Shown: positions 1 through 5,429 of the stretch, piece by piece
How the letters are laid out: the number at the start of each line of letters is the position of its first letter
Position numbering within the stretch: the stretch's first letter is position 1
From: Flavobacterium sp.
GTDB taxonomy: Bacteria > Bacteroidota > Bacteroidia > Flavobacteriales > Flavobacteriaceae
Direction of reading: 5' to 3'
NCBI GenBank assembly: GCA_012032075.1
Contig: JAAURU010000194.1
Span: forward strand, 1-7,044
Length of the DNA: 7,044 nt
The notes under the pieces: generated by a model
What the model saw: only the letters and a program-made list of their open reading frames with translations
The model's database searches: none
What the model was told of the DNA's origin: nothing
Made by a program: the position numbers and the translations under genes

Positions 1-467
1 TTATTTTATAAAAAGGATTCCAATTTATTTTTATTAAACAAAGCAAATGGAGTTATATACAAGACATTTAATTATGGTGAAAACTGGACAAATAGTAATA
101 ATATTGCACTAGACGGGTTTCCAATAATTAATTTTTTGATGAAAATACGGGTTGGATTTATAAACCTTCATTAATAAATATAACAGGAGGAATTTTTAAA
201 ACTACTAATTCGGGAAATAGTTGGCAAAATATTAGTTTACCTGAATTATCGGAAAGTGATGAAAAAATACTTGAAATTAACTTTTTTAACGAACTTAATG
301 GTTTTATAATTACTAGTAAAGGTGGGAATCTCTACACTAATGATGGAGGTATAACTTGGAAATTATTTTACATTGAAACGAACTTAATATCGGTAGTTAA
401 TTTTTATAAAAATAATATTTATGTAATTAATACTGGTAAATTACTTAAGAAAAGTATTTCAATATAA
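1..467 (+). pseudogene. BNR/Ycf48-like beta-propeller protein, 3' end, frame broken
   Basis: This is the 3' part of a gene that starts before the window. Frame 1 is open from base 1 to a TAA at 172-174. The same protein then continues in frame 3 from about base 132 to the TAA at 465-467. The switch lies at the six-T run 132-137; a seventh T would join the frames. Three Asp-box (BNR) motifs are visible: TFNYGENW ending at base 87, TNSGNSW ending at 224 and TNDGGITW ending at 359. Each is preceded by a glycine-rich strand such as GVIYKT or GGIFKT. This pattern is typical of Ycf48-like or sialidase-type propeller repeats in exported proteins. The ligand or role cannot be told from the fragment. 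The break could be a sequencing error, a real mutation or, less likely, -1 frameshifting. No C-terminal sorting domain is seen. Confidence 0.6.
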
Positions 468-485
468 TAGCTACATAATCCTAAT

Positions 486-523
486 AAAAATCTTCAAAAT
501 TGTCAAGTTTTGAAGATTTTTTT
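486..523 (+). terminator. intrinsic terminator after the beta-propeller gene
   Basis: A perfect 14-bp stem (486-499 pairing with 508-521) encloses an 8-base loop and runs into a T tract (517-523). It starts 19 bases after the stop codon at 467. The A tract at 486-490 means it could also terminate transcription arriving on the minus strand from the SET operon. Confidence 0.85.
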
Positions 524-556
524 ATGTGAAAGTTTTTAATATGAAATAGCGCTAAA

Positions 557-756
557 TGGCTTTGGTCTAATTATTATATCTAAATCACATAGAAAGAAAA
601 TGTCAACTATTTTGTGTAAAGTCGCTTTGCTCTACATAAGTTTACATAGTCAAAATGCTATGTGTAAAATGTAAAATTTCTATAAAACCGCTATGTAATT
701 CAAATAATCTATATGAAATCTATGTGGTAAATAAATATATTTTTAGACCATAGCCA
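557..756. repeat. MITE-like element of about 200 bp with inverted-repeat ends
   Basis: The ends are inverted repeats: TGGCTTTGGTCTAA at 557-570 and TTAGACCATAGCCA at 743-756 match at 13 of 14 positions when one is reversed. Inside them lies a second inverted pair, CACATAGA at 586-593 and TCTATGTG at 719-726. The interior carries several more CTATGTG or ACATAG words, for example around 633-649, 658-664 and 691-696. There is no open reading frame of note. It fills most of the 314-base gap between two convergent genes; apart from the terminator at 486-523, I see nothing else in that gap. It resembles degenerate CTATGTG-rich intergenic repeats that I recall from Flavobacterium genomes. No target-site duplication was identified with confidence. 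Confidence 0.6.
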
Positions 757-781
757 ACTAAATTAATATTAAGATAAACTA

Positions 782-1207
782 TTAATTCTTATATTTTTTC
801 CAATATTTCTTTCCATAACTACATAATATTTCTTCACCAGTTTTTATATTTTTTGAAGCTATTAGACAAACCTTTTGAGAATCATCTAAAGAAATGTTTG
901 CATTATTTTTGAAATTAGTTAACATTAATCCTTTGGCATCGTTGGCATACTTTGCAAAGCAATTTGAATCTATACTATCTAATGTAGTTCCATCTAAAAG
1001 GTTAATGAAATATTGATCTTTATTGGCAATCATTCTTTTCTTGACTTCTTTTTCTGAAAGTATTTCTCCTCCATAATAAGCAATAATTTCATCTTTGTAT
1101 ATTGGAATGGCTGTAAATAAACCTTTTCCAGCATTTACTAATTGAGAAGTTTGAACATATAAATAATCTGATTCTTGGGCTTGAATTATATTATCGTTTT
1201 CTGGCAT
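782..1207 (-). CDS. small SET-domain protein (putative protein-lysine methyltransferase)
   Basis: This 141-residue protein is essentially a minimal SET domain. Such domains transfer a methyl group from S-adenosylmethionine to lysine side chains. Visible landmarks, in order, are: GKG at residues 27-29, in the usual first SET strand; YYGGEIL at 44-50; NCFAKYAND at 82-90; a stretch with NNANISL at 101-107, which takes the place of the canonical NHSCxPN-type motif; and GEEILCSYG followed by KKYW at 124-136, matching the C-terminal catalytic-tyrosine region (Y131). There are no pre-SET or post-SET cysteine clusters and no signal peptide, so it should be cytoplasmic. The ATG at 1207 lies 7 bases after the shifted-frame end of the tiny upstream membrane gene, which suggests co-transcription. 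Bacterial SET proteins are known in several phyla. The target here is unknown and unlikely to be a histone. Confidence 0.85.
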   Translation of the reverse strand: MPENDNIIQAQESDYLYVQTSQLVNAGKGLFTAIPIYKDEIIAYYGGEILSEKEVKKRMIANKDQYFINLLDGTTLDSIDSNCFAKYANDAKGLMLTNFKNNANISLDDSQKVCLIASKNIKTGEEILCSYGKKYWKKYKN

Positions 1208-1214
1208 TTAACTA

Positions 1215-1398
1215 TTATTTTATTTCTTTGAATTCAGTTTTGTTAATAAAAGCAAAAACAATAAAAAAAAAGAGAATTATTATAAAAAATAAAATGTGTA
1301 GCTGAAGGAACATTATGACTAGAACTCAAGAATAACATCCATATTCCTAAATCAATAATAATAATTACAATAAGAAAAAATTTTATTGTTTTTTTCAT
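1215..1398 (-). pseudogene. tiny membrane protein, frame broken
   Basis: The ATG at 1398 lies 6 bases after the stop of the upstream membrane-protein frame. Read without correction it gives 51 residues and stops at 1243. It begins MKKTIKFFLIV, a lysine start followed by a strong membrane helix. In the downstream part a different frame looks more natural: it encodes a second hydrophobic helix and a charged tail NKTEFKEIK, ending at 1215, only 7 bases before the SET gene. The span of 184 bases is consistent with two missing bases (about 61 residues). Candidate sites are the homopolymers at 1284-1289 (six A) and 1263-1271 (nine A). It would be a two-helix inner-membrane protein of unknown function. 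Its place between two genes with gaps of 6-7 bases supports a real gene in the same operon. Confidence 0.4.
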
Positions 1399-1404
1399 TA
1401 GTTA

Positions 1405-1788
1405 TTAAGCTATTAATTTTTTATGAATTCTTTTACTAATCAACCACATTATTAGTCCATTTAAGGTCATAAAAAAAGGAAATGTAAACGCAAAAAAGAA
1501 AATATACCCATGTCGTGAATTTTTTTGATCTAGACTGTAATCAATTAGATTATAAGAATTAAAGTAAATTACATAAAAAAGTATAGGAAAAAACAAACCT
1601 GACAATAATATCATTATATATTTAAGTTTATCTAAATTATTTGAATAATAGGATTTTATTAATCTTATTTGAATATAAAATAAGGGAATATATAGAATAA
1701 ATGAAATACCAATTGGTTCAAAAACAGTAATACTTTTGAAAGAGTAGTTATTTTTCTTCCCATTCTTATTTCTAAAGTATCTTTTCAA
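1405..1788 (-). CDS. C-terminal membrane part of a split secreted/membrane protein
   Basis: This 127-residue frame has only a TTG as possible start (1788) and overlaps the upstream frame by 17 bases. I therefore read it as the 3' part of that gene, not as a gene of its own. It contains three probable transmembrane helices: frame residues about 20-42 (beginning near FEPIGISFI), 57-77 and 94-117, and ends in a basic tail. Adding one A in the run at 1782-1785 and one T in the run at 1720-1724 (both minus-strand sense) joins the two frames. The bridge then reads DTLEIRMGRKITTLSKVLLF before the first helix. The whole span, 1405-2449, is 1045 bases, so two extra bases give exactly 348 codons plus stop. 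Function unknown. Confidence 0.6.
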   Translation of the reverse strand: MKRYFRNKNGKKNNYSFKSITVFEPIGISFILYIPLFYIQIRLIKSYYSNNLDKLKYIMILLSGLFFPILFYVIYFNSYNLIDYSLDQKNSRHGYIFFFAFTFPFFMTLNGLIMWLISKRIHKKLIA

Positions 1789-2449
1789 TTGAATTTATTG
1801 TCCATTTAGCAAGGTTGTTTGAGAGTTTTGGATTACCAATATTATTACTTTTTATTTCTAACTCATTACCTAAGTCTAAGCTAACCTCAATTGGACCGAA
1901 AGAAGTCCAGAATTTTGATGGATATAGTGAATAATTAAGTTTGTAATTTCTTAAAAAACCATAAGTGTTATATTCTAAATTCCCATCGTATTCAACATAT
2001 ATTGTGTTTAAACCTTTCTTCAATTTGGCTTCAAAAAAAATTAAATCTTCTCTTTTTACTTTTAAAGTATCATTTGCTACATATTTTACTTCTGTTATAG
2101 TATCTATATCTCTTAAAAAAGGAAAATTTTCAACATCTGTATCAAGATTAATAATTTTTGTTATTTGATTATTTATTTTTATTATTTTTCTTTCTTTTAA
2201 TCCAATGCCTAAGAAAAGTAATGGAATGGTTGCTTCATCATCACTATAAATAGTGTATTTAATCTTATAATTTGCATAGTATTCATAATCATCATGAAGT
2301 AATTTAATTAGAAGTTTCTCATTTTTTACATGACATTTTTTTGATGAAAATAAGGTTGAATGTATTGAACCATCTGCCCAAGGTTGAGCCATATTTGCAA
2401 AAACTATATGATAACTAAAAAGAAGAAATATGAGTAATTTGATTTTCAA
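1772..2449 (-). CDS. N-terminal exported part of a split secreted/membrane protein
   Basis: This 225-residue frame starts at a TTG (2449) with a clear signal peptide, MKIKLLIFLLFSYHIVFA, probably cleaved just before NMAQPW. The mature part is predicted to be beta-rich, with many alternating hydrophobic and charged stretches. Features include ADGSIHSTLFSSK near the N-terminus, a middle segment around IPLLFLGIG and a late FWTSFGPIEVSLDLG strand. I do not recognise a named Pfam domain. It resembles hypothetical Flavobacteriaceae proteins in which an extracytoplasmic beta domain is followed by C-terminal helices, which fits joining it to the frame at 1405-1788. It is the first gene of the probable three-gene SET operon and lies just downstream of the tpiA terminator. 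No ATG fits in frame: an in-frame TGA lies a few codons upstream of the TTG. Confidence 0.65.
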   Translation of the reverse strand: MKIKLLIFLLFSYHIVFANMAQPWADGSIHSTLFSSKKCHVKNEKLLIKLLHDDYEYYANYKIKYTIYSDDEATIPLLFLGIGLKERKIIKINNQITKIINLDTDVENFPFLRDIDTITEVKYVANDTLKVKREDLIFFEAKLKKGLNTIYVEYDGNLEYNTYGFLRNYKLNYSLYPSKFWTSFGPIEVSLDLGNELEIKSNNIGNPKLSNNLAKWTINSIEKIL

Positions 2450-2489
2450 TTGTGTAGTTGTGATTAATCATTAAATAACTCTATAAAAA

Positions 2490-2527
2490 TAAACAAAAAC
2501 CCTCAAAATTAGTAATCTTGAGGGTTT
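2490..2527 (-). terminator. intrinsic terminator of tpiA
   Basis: A 10-bp perfect stem with a GAGGG core (2518-2527 pairing with 2497-2506) encloses an 11-base loop. On the minus strand it is followed by a T-rich tail (TTGTTTATTTTTATAG). It begins 24 bases after the tpiA stop codon and separates the housekeeping block from the SET operon. Confidence 0.85.
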
Positions 2528-2551
2528 CTAATATGTATTAATTTAAAAAAA

Positions 2552-3301
2552 TTAAAATCCGTTAACGATATCTAGGAAATCTCCTGCTTTTAAAGATGCA
2601 CCACCTATTAGACCACCATCAACATCTGGTTTTGAGAAAATTTCTTTTGCGTTGTCTGGTTTTACACTTCCTCCGTAAAGGATAGTCAATTCATCTGCAA
2701 TTTCATGACCGTACACTTTTGTAACAAGGTTTCTGATGAATAAATGCATTTCTTGTGCTTGTTCTGGTGAAGCGGTTTCTCCAGTTCCAATTGCCCAAAC
2801 AGGTTCGTATGCCAAAACAATTTTTGACCAATCGCTTTTTTGTAAATGAAATAACCCATCTCTTAATTGGTACTCTACCACATTAAAATGATTGTCTGCT
2901 TGACGGTCTTTTAATTCTTCTCCGAAACAAAAAATGATTCTCATTTCGTGTTTTAAAGCAGTATCAACTTTATTAGCTAATAAAGCATCGGTTTCATGAA
3001 AATATGCTCTTCTTTCACTATGCCCTAGAATTATTGTTTTTACACCTATATCAGTTAACATTGAAGCTGCAATTTCTCCAGTAAACGCTCCACCTTCAGC
3101 TTGATGCATATTTTGAGCTGCAACTGTAATTCCTTTTCCAGCAACTTTGTCAACAGCTGTTTTTAGGTTTACAAAGGTTGGTGATACGATAATTTCAGTA
3201 GCAGTATTTGGTTTTTTAGCTAAAATTTCATCTAATAAAGTAATGGTTTCGCTATTGGTTTTGTTCATTTTCCAGTTTCCAGCGACAATGTTTTTTCTCA
3301 T
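2552..3301 (-). CDS. tpiA: triosephosphate isomerase
   Basis: TpiA interconverts dihydroxyacetone phosphate and glyceraldehyde 3-phosphate in glycolysis and gluconeogenesis. It is a cytoplasmic homodimeric TIM barrel. At 249 residues it has the usual full length. Catalytic elements are all present: AGNWKMN with K11, GHSERR with the electrophilic H94, and YEPVWAIGTG with the catalytic base E166 followed by the mobile loop 6. The phosphate-binding GGSV (210-213) and GGLIGGASL (229-237) motifs are also present. The usual CxGE motif appears as CFGE at 125-128. The ATG at 3301 is supported by the standard MRKNIVAGNWKMN start. It is the last gene of the minus-strand block. The 196-base gap upstream of it is filled with heptamer repeats, and a terminator follows. 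The frame is uninterrupted, unlike several neighbours. Confidence 0.98.
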   Translation of the reverse strand: MRKNIVAGNWKMNKTNSETITLLDEILAKKPNTATEIIVSPTFVNLKTAVDKVAGKGITVAAQNMHQAEGGAFTGEIAASMLTDIGVKTIILGHSERRAYFHETDALLANKVDTALKHEMRIIFCFGEELKDRQADNHFNVVEYQLRDGLFHLQKSDWSKIVLAYEPVWAIGTGETASPEQAQEMHLFIRNLVTKVYGHEIADELTILYGGSVKPDNAKEIFSKPDVDGGLIGGASLKAGDFLDIVNGF

Positions 3302-3322
3302 TTTTATTTGTTTTTATTTTTG

Positions 3323-3364
3323 TTTCAAGTTTCAAGTTTCAAGTTTTAGGTTTAGAAAGTTTAA
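3323..3364. repeat. heptamer array, unit TTTCAAG, upstream of tpiA
   Basis: Three perfect copies of the 7-bp unit TTTCAAG lie at 3323-3329, 3330-3336 and 3337-3343. They are followed in phase by degenerate units TTTTAGG, TTTAGAA and AGTTTAA up to 3364. The array begins 22 bases upstream of the tpiA start, so it would lie in the 5' leader or promoter region of tpiA. Confidence 0.75.
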
Positions 3365-3393
3365 GAGTTTATAAATTGAAGAAAACTTCTATC

Positions 3394-3491
3394 ATTCAGG
3401 TTCCAGCTTCCTTCATCCATCTTCCATCTTCCTTCATCCTTGATCCATCTTCCATCTTCCATCTTCCATCATCTAACTTCCAGCTTCAACT
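3394..3491. repeat. heptamer array, unit TTCCATC, between tlpA-like gene and tpiA
   Basis: Fourteen consecutive heptamers keep phase over 98 bases. The core unit TTCCATC occurs at 3422-3428, 3450-3456, 3457-3463 and 3464-3470. Variants are ATCCATC (3415, 3443), TTCCTTC (3408, 3429), ATCCTTG (3436), ATCTAAC (3471) and TTCCAGC (3401, 3478). It ends 6 bases before the stop codon of the thioredoxin-like gene. The strand bias is strong: the plus strand is pyrimidine-rich. Confidence 0.85.
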
Positions 3492-3497
3492 TCTTTA

Positions 3498-3978
3498 CTA
3501 TTCTATTAACTTATCATCATCGGCCTCAATTACTTTGAATAAAGCTATTTTGCCATCTTTGTCAATTACCATATATCTTGGAATCCAATCTAGTTTTATA
3601 GATTTTCCAAAGACTCCTTTCATACCATCTGAAGTAAGATAATGTTCTCCTTTTACTTTGTATTTTGCAATTCCTTTTAGCCAAGCTTCATATTTTTTAT
3701 CCATTGAGATAAAGAGGTAAGTTGCATCTGGAAATTGTTCTTGTAGCGCTTTTACTTTTGGCATACCTTTTATACAATCTCCACACCAAGATGCCCAAAC
3801 ATCTAGAACAACAGTTTGCCCTTTATATTTTTCTAAAATTTCTTTGAAAGTAATTGACGTATTTTCTGTAGTTGTCATTACATTTTCTAAAGCTTCTTTT
3901 TTAAATTCGGTATCTTGAGCATTGGAACAAGAAGATATGGAAAAAGCAATGATTATAAGTGTGATTTATTTTTTTCAT
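3498..3978 (-). CDS. TlpA-like thioredoxin-fold lipoprotein (frameshift near start)
   Basis: This is a TlpA/ResA-type thiol-disulfide oxidoreductase. The uninterrupted frame from the ATG at 3878 gives 126 residues. Upstream of it the same frame stays open for 29 codons encoding a hydrophobic segment and the lipobox ISSC followed by SNAQ, a lipoprotein export signal, but reaches a TAA (3966-3968). An ATG at 3978 (MKK start) would supply the N-terminus if the frame were shifted by one extra or two missing bases near 3965-3975. The repaired protein has about 160 residues. The active site is WCGDC, preceded by VVLDVWAS, with the cis-proline in WIPRYMV. It lacks C-terminal residues beyond DDKLIE, so it is slightly short for the family. 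It probably works in the periplasm on thiols, perhaps with the BT_3928-family protein encoded upstream. I would not accept MTTTEN as the natural start. Confidence 0.85.
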
Positions 3979-3994
3979 TTTCAATATTATTTTT

Positions 3995-4002
3995 CAAAAA
4001 TA
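3995..4002 (-). promoter_or_regulatory. possible -7 box of the tlpA-like gene
   Basis: The minus strand reads TATTTTTG, an exact match to the Bacteroidetes -7 consensus TAnnTTTG, 16 bases upstream of the putative ATG at 3978. No clear TTG lies at the expected -33 distance, so support is partial. Such boxes are frequent by chance in AT-rich DNA. Confidence 0.35.
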
Positions 4003-4103
4003 CATTTTCTGTTTTTTATTTTTCTATATAAAAAGATAAAATAACGTGTTTTGTTATTTGGCTAACGTATTTGAATTGTTTTGTTAATTAATCTAATCTT
4101 AAT

Positions 4104-4171
4104 TTGTCAGTATGAGCTTGTCTAAGACAGTTTTGCACAAAAAATGCGCTTCGACAAGCTCAGCGTGACAA
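4104..4171. repeat. imperfect palindromic intergenic repeat (REP-like)
   Basis: The left arm (4104-4126) and right arm (4149-4171) are inverted copies matching at 19 of 23 positions. They share the core TGAGCTTGTC and are separated by 22 bases. The right arm contains CTTCGACAAGCTCAGCGTGA, a word I recall as a common dispersed intergenic repeat. It starts 6 bases beyond the stop of the BT_3928-family gene and is the GC-richest part of this 200-base gap. It can form a large hairpin in RNA, but no T tract follows on the minus strand. It is therefore more likely an mRNA-stabilising or mobile repeat than a standard terminator. Confidence 0.7.
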
Positions 4172-4177
4172 TGATTT

Positions 4178-5029
4178 CTATTTTAAATCGACCTCATCAA
4201 TATCATTAAAATGTACTTTTTGAACGATAGTTCCTTTTTCTAAAACAACTATACTTGGATTGGCTCTTTCGATTGTTTTTAGTGTTGTTGGATCACAAAA
4301 ATAATAGTCAAATGTTAGTCCGAATTTCTTTTTATAAAGCGCTATAGTTTCAGCATCTGAAGCCGTCATTCCAATAACCAAATAGCCTTTTTCTGTTGCT
4401 TTTTTATGTAAAGCTTCTAGTTTTTCCATTCCTTTTTCTTTGGATTTATTCAAATCATAAGAAATTAAGAGTATTGCTTTTGGTTCATCTAACACACTAT
4501 CAATATAATCTGAACCATCTTTTTCAATTGCAAAATCATGAATAGGAGGTACATAACCTTGTTTGATTAGTTTGTCTTTTCGGTCAACAAATTCGGCTCC
4601 TTTTGGAATTTTATCAGCCATAACATCAGCATACGAAATTTCGGTATCAACACCATTTACTTTATAAATAAATACCATCTCATATTCACTTTTTTGAGCT
4701 CCTTTAGGTGTTTCCATTCCTTGTCTTATATTGGTTCCAACCTTATAGGCTCTAAAATCTTTTAAAGGTAAATGTTGTAAAACGTAATAAGCCATAAATA
4801 AACAAAGGGAATACGTGGCAAAAACGGTTAAGTTTATAGCTGTTTTTCCTAAAAGTGGTTTAATAAATTTTTGATTAAAGAATAAAATTATAATTAGACC
4901 TAGAAGAATTAAATCTTTAATAAATGATTCAAAAGGGGTTAGTTTTAAAGCATCTCCAAAACAACCACAGTCCTTTACTTTATCAAAATACCAAGAATAG
5001 AAAGTTAAAAAAGTAAAGAAAACAATCAT
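4178..5029 (-). CDS. BT_3928-family membrane protein, C-terminal part (MauE/DoxX-like plus thioredoxin-like domain)
   Basis: This 283-residue frame continues the protein begun at 5291. It opens within a transmembrane helix (IVFFTFLTFYSWYF) followed by the signature KDCGCFGDALKLTP. The CGCFG motif sits at about residues 109-113 of the joined protein and is typical of MauE/DoxX-related proteins linked to disulfide chemistry. Two more helices follow. From about frame residue 90 onward lies a large extracytoplasmic domain whose last ~120 residues look like a thioredoxin fold: AILLISYDLN strand, helix, LVIGMTAS strand, DYYFCDP, then NPSIVVLEKG like the cis-proline strand. It has no CxxC at the expected place, so this domain is probably redox-inactive. 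The ATG at 5029 is internal to a helix and unlikely to be a true start: upstream codons in the same frame (KFTIWSLLI) match the family. Confidence 0.75.
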   Translation of the reverse strand: MIVFFTFLTFYSWYFDKVKDCGCFGDALKLTPFESFIKDLILLGLIIILFFNQKFIKPLLGKTAINLTVFATYSLCLFMAYYVLQHLPLKDFRAYKVGTNIRQGMETPKGAQKSEYEMVFIYKVNGVDTEISYADVMADKIPKGAEFVDRKDKLIKQGYVPPIHDFAIEKDGSDYIDSVLDEPKAILLISYDLNKSKEKGMEKLEALHKKATEKGYLVIGMTASDAETIALYKKKFGLTFDYYFCDPTTLKTIERANPSIVVLEKGTIVQKVHFNDIDEVDLK

Positions 5030-5291
5030 GATGAGTAAACTCCAAATTGTAAACTTGGTTTAAACCAATGAGCAACATGACTCCTAAAACGACTTCAAAA
5101 ATTACTACAAAACAAGCAAGGATTAAAGCATAAGGAATTAGAAACTCCATGTCTAAAACATTAGCACCAAAATATTCTTCTAATTTATAAGAAAACCCAA
5201 GAGGATCATTCAATTTTATTAATCCTGAAATAATGAATAAAATACCAACGAAAATTCTTGCTATTTGTGTAATTATATTTCTAAAGTTCAT
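4983..5291 (-). CDS. BT_3928-family membrane protein, N-terminal part (DoxX-like)
   Basis: The true start of the split BT_3928-family gene is the ATG at 5291 (MNFRNIITQIARIFVGILF). Residues about 10-26 and 52-76 form two transmembrane helices separated by a DoxX-like loop (GLIKLNDPLGFSYKLEEY). After LLIG (residue 76) the frame goes wrong and runs on as an unrelated tail of about 25 residues to 4983. The break lies in 5057-5066, which reads GGTTTAAACC on both strands. One T and one A added to nearby runs would give GFKPKFT and restore one 371-residue protein over 4178-5291 (1114 bases plus 2 = 372 codons with stop). One surplus base is the alternative. A heptamer-rich gap separates it from the DUF1599 gene upstream. 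Confidence 0.75.
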   Translation of the reverse strand: MNFRNIITQIARIFVGILFIISGLIKLNDPLGFSYKLEEYFGANVLDMEFLIPYALILACFVVIFEVVLGVMLLIGLNQVYNLEFTHHDCFLYFFNFLFLVF

Positions 5292-5303
5292 TTTTTAATT
5301 ATT

Positions 5304-5365
5304 AGTTTAATATTGTTTAAATGTTTAAGAGTTTAATTTTGTTTAAGAGTTTAATGTTGTTTAAG
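5304..5365. repeat. 18-bp-period repeat built on GTTTAAG and AGTTTAA
   Basis: GTTTAAG occurs at 5323-5329, 5341-5347 and 5359-5365, exactly 18 bases apart. Each of the first two copies is followed directly by AGTTTAA and a 4-base spacer. A degenerate copy begins at 5304. The array lies 12 bases upstream of the BT_3928-family start, so it would sit in its 5' leader. Confidence 0.7.
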
Positions 5366-5377
5366 TAGCTATTTTAA

Positions 5378-5426
5378 AAATCTTAATACTTAATACTTCA
5401 GTCTTAATACTTCAATCTAAATACTC
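5378..5426. repeat. heptamer array, unit AATACTT (AGTATTA family)
   Basis: Seven heptamers stay in phase over 49 bases. AATACTT occurs at 5385-5391, 5392-5398 and 5406-5412, with variants AAATCTT (5378), CAGTCTT (5399), CAATCTA (5413) and AATACTC (5420). It ends 3 bases before the stop codon of the DUF1599 gene. On the minus strand it reads as AGTATTA and AGATTGA-like units, the same family as the array at 6017-6051. Confidence 0.8.
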
Positions 5427-5429
5427 TTT

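Noticed and set aside
557..756. Insertion sequence remnant
   Set aside because: No transposase fragment is detectable in any frame. At 200 bp it is better called a miniature or REP-like element.
1965..2168. 67-codon open frame on the plus strand
   Set aside because: It lies wholly antisense to the exported protein gene, has no family features, and is explained by the low-GC complementary strand.
3147..3374. 75-codon open frame on the plus strand
   Set aside because: It is antisense to the 5' part of intact tpiA and runs into the heptamer repeats; it is a shadow frame.
3394..3491. Possible CRISPR array
   Set aside because: Repeats are 7 bp, contiguous and degenerate, with no spacers and no cas genes.
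3376..3642. 88-codon open frame on the plus strand with Ser/Pro-rich repeats (HLPSS-like)
   Set aside because: Its repeat-like protein is only the translation of the TTCCATC heptamer array, followed by antisense of the thioredoxin-like gene. A 7-bp period does not keep codon phase, so there is no sign of selection for protein.
3876..3878. ATG at 3878 as the true start of the thioredoxin-like gene
   Set aside because: The in-frame upstream codons encode a lipoprotein signal with an ISSC lipobox, which would be lost; a start near 3978 with a frame correction fits better.
4104..4171. Rho-independent terminator for the BT_3928-family gene
   Set aside because: The stem is long, but the minus strand after it is A-rich, with no T tract.
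4983..5060. The tail of the N-terminal BT_3928 frame as a real C-terminus, overlapping the next gene
   Set aside because: The tail has no family resemblance, while the other frame there (KFTIWSLLI) reads as the expected helix, so this is frameshift read-through.
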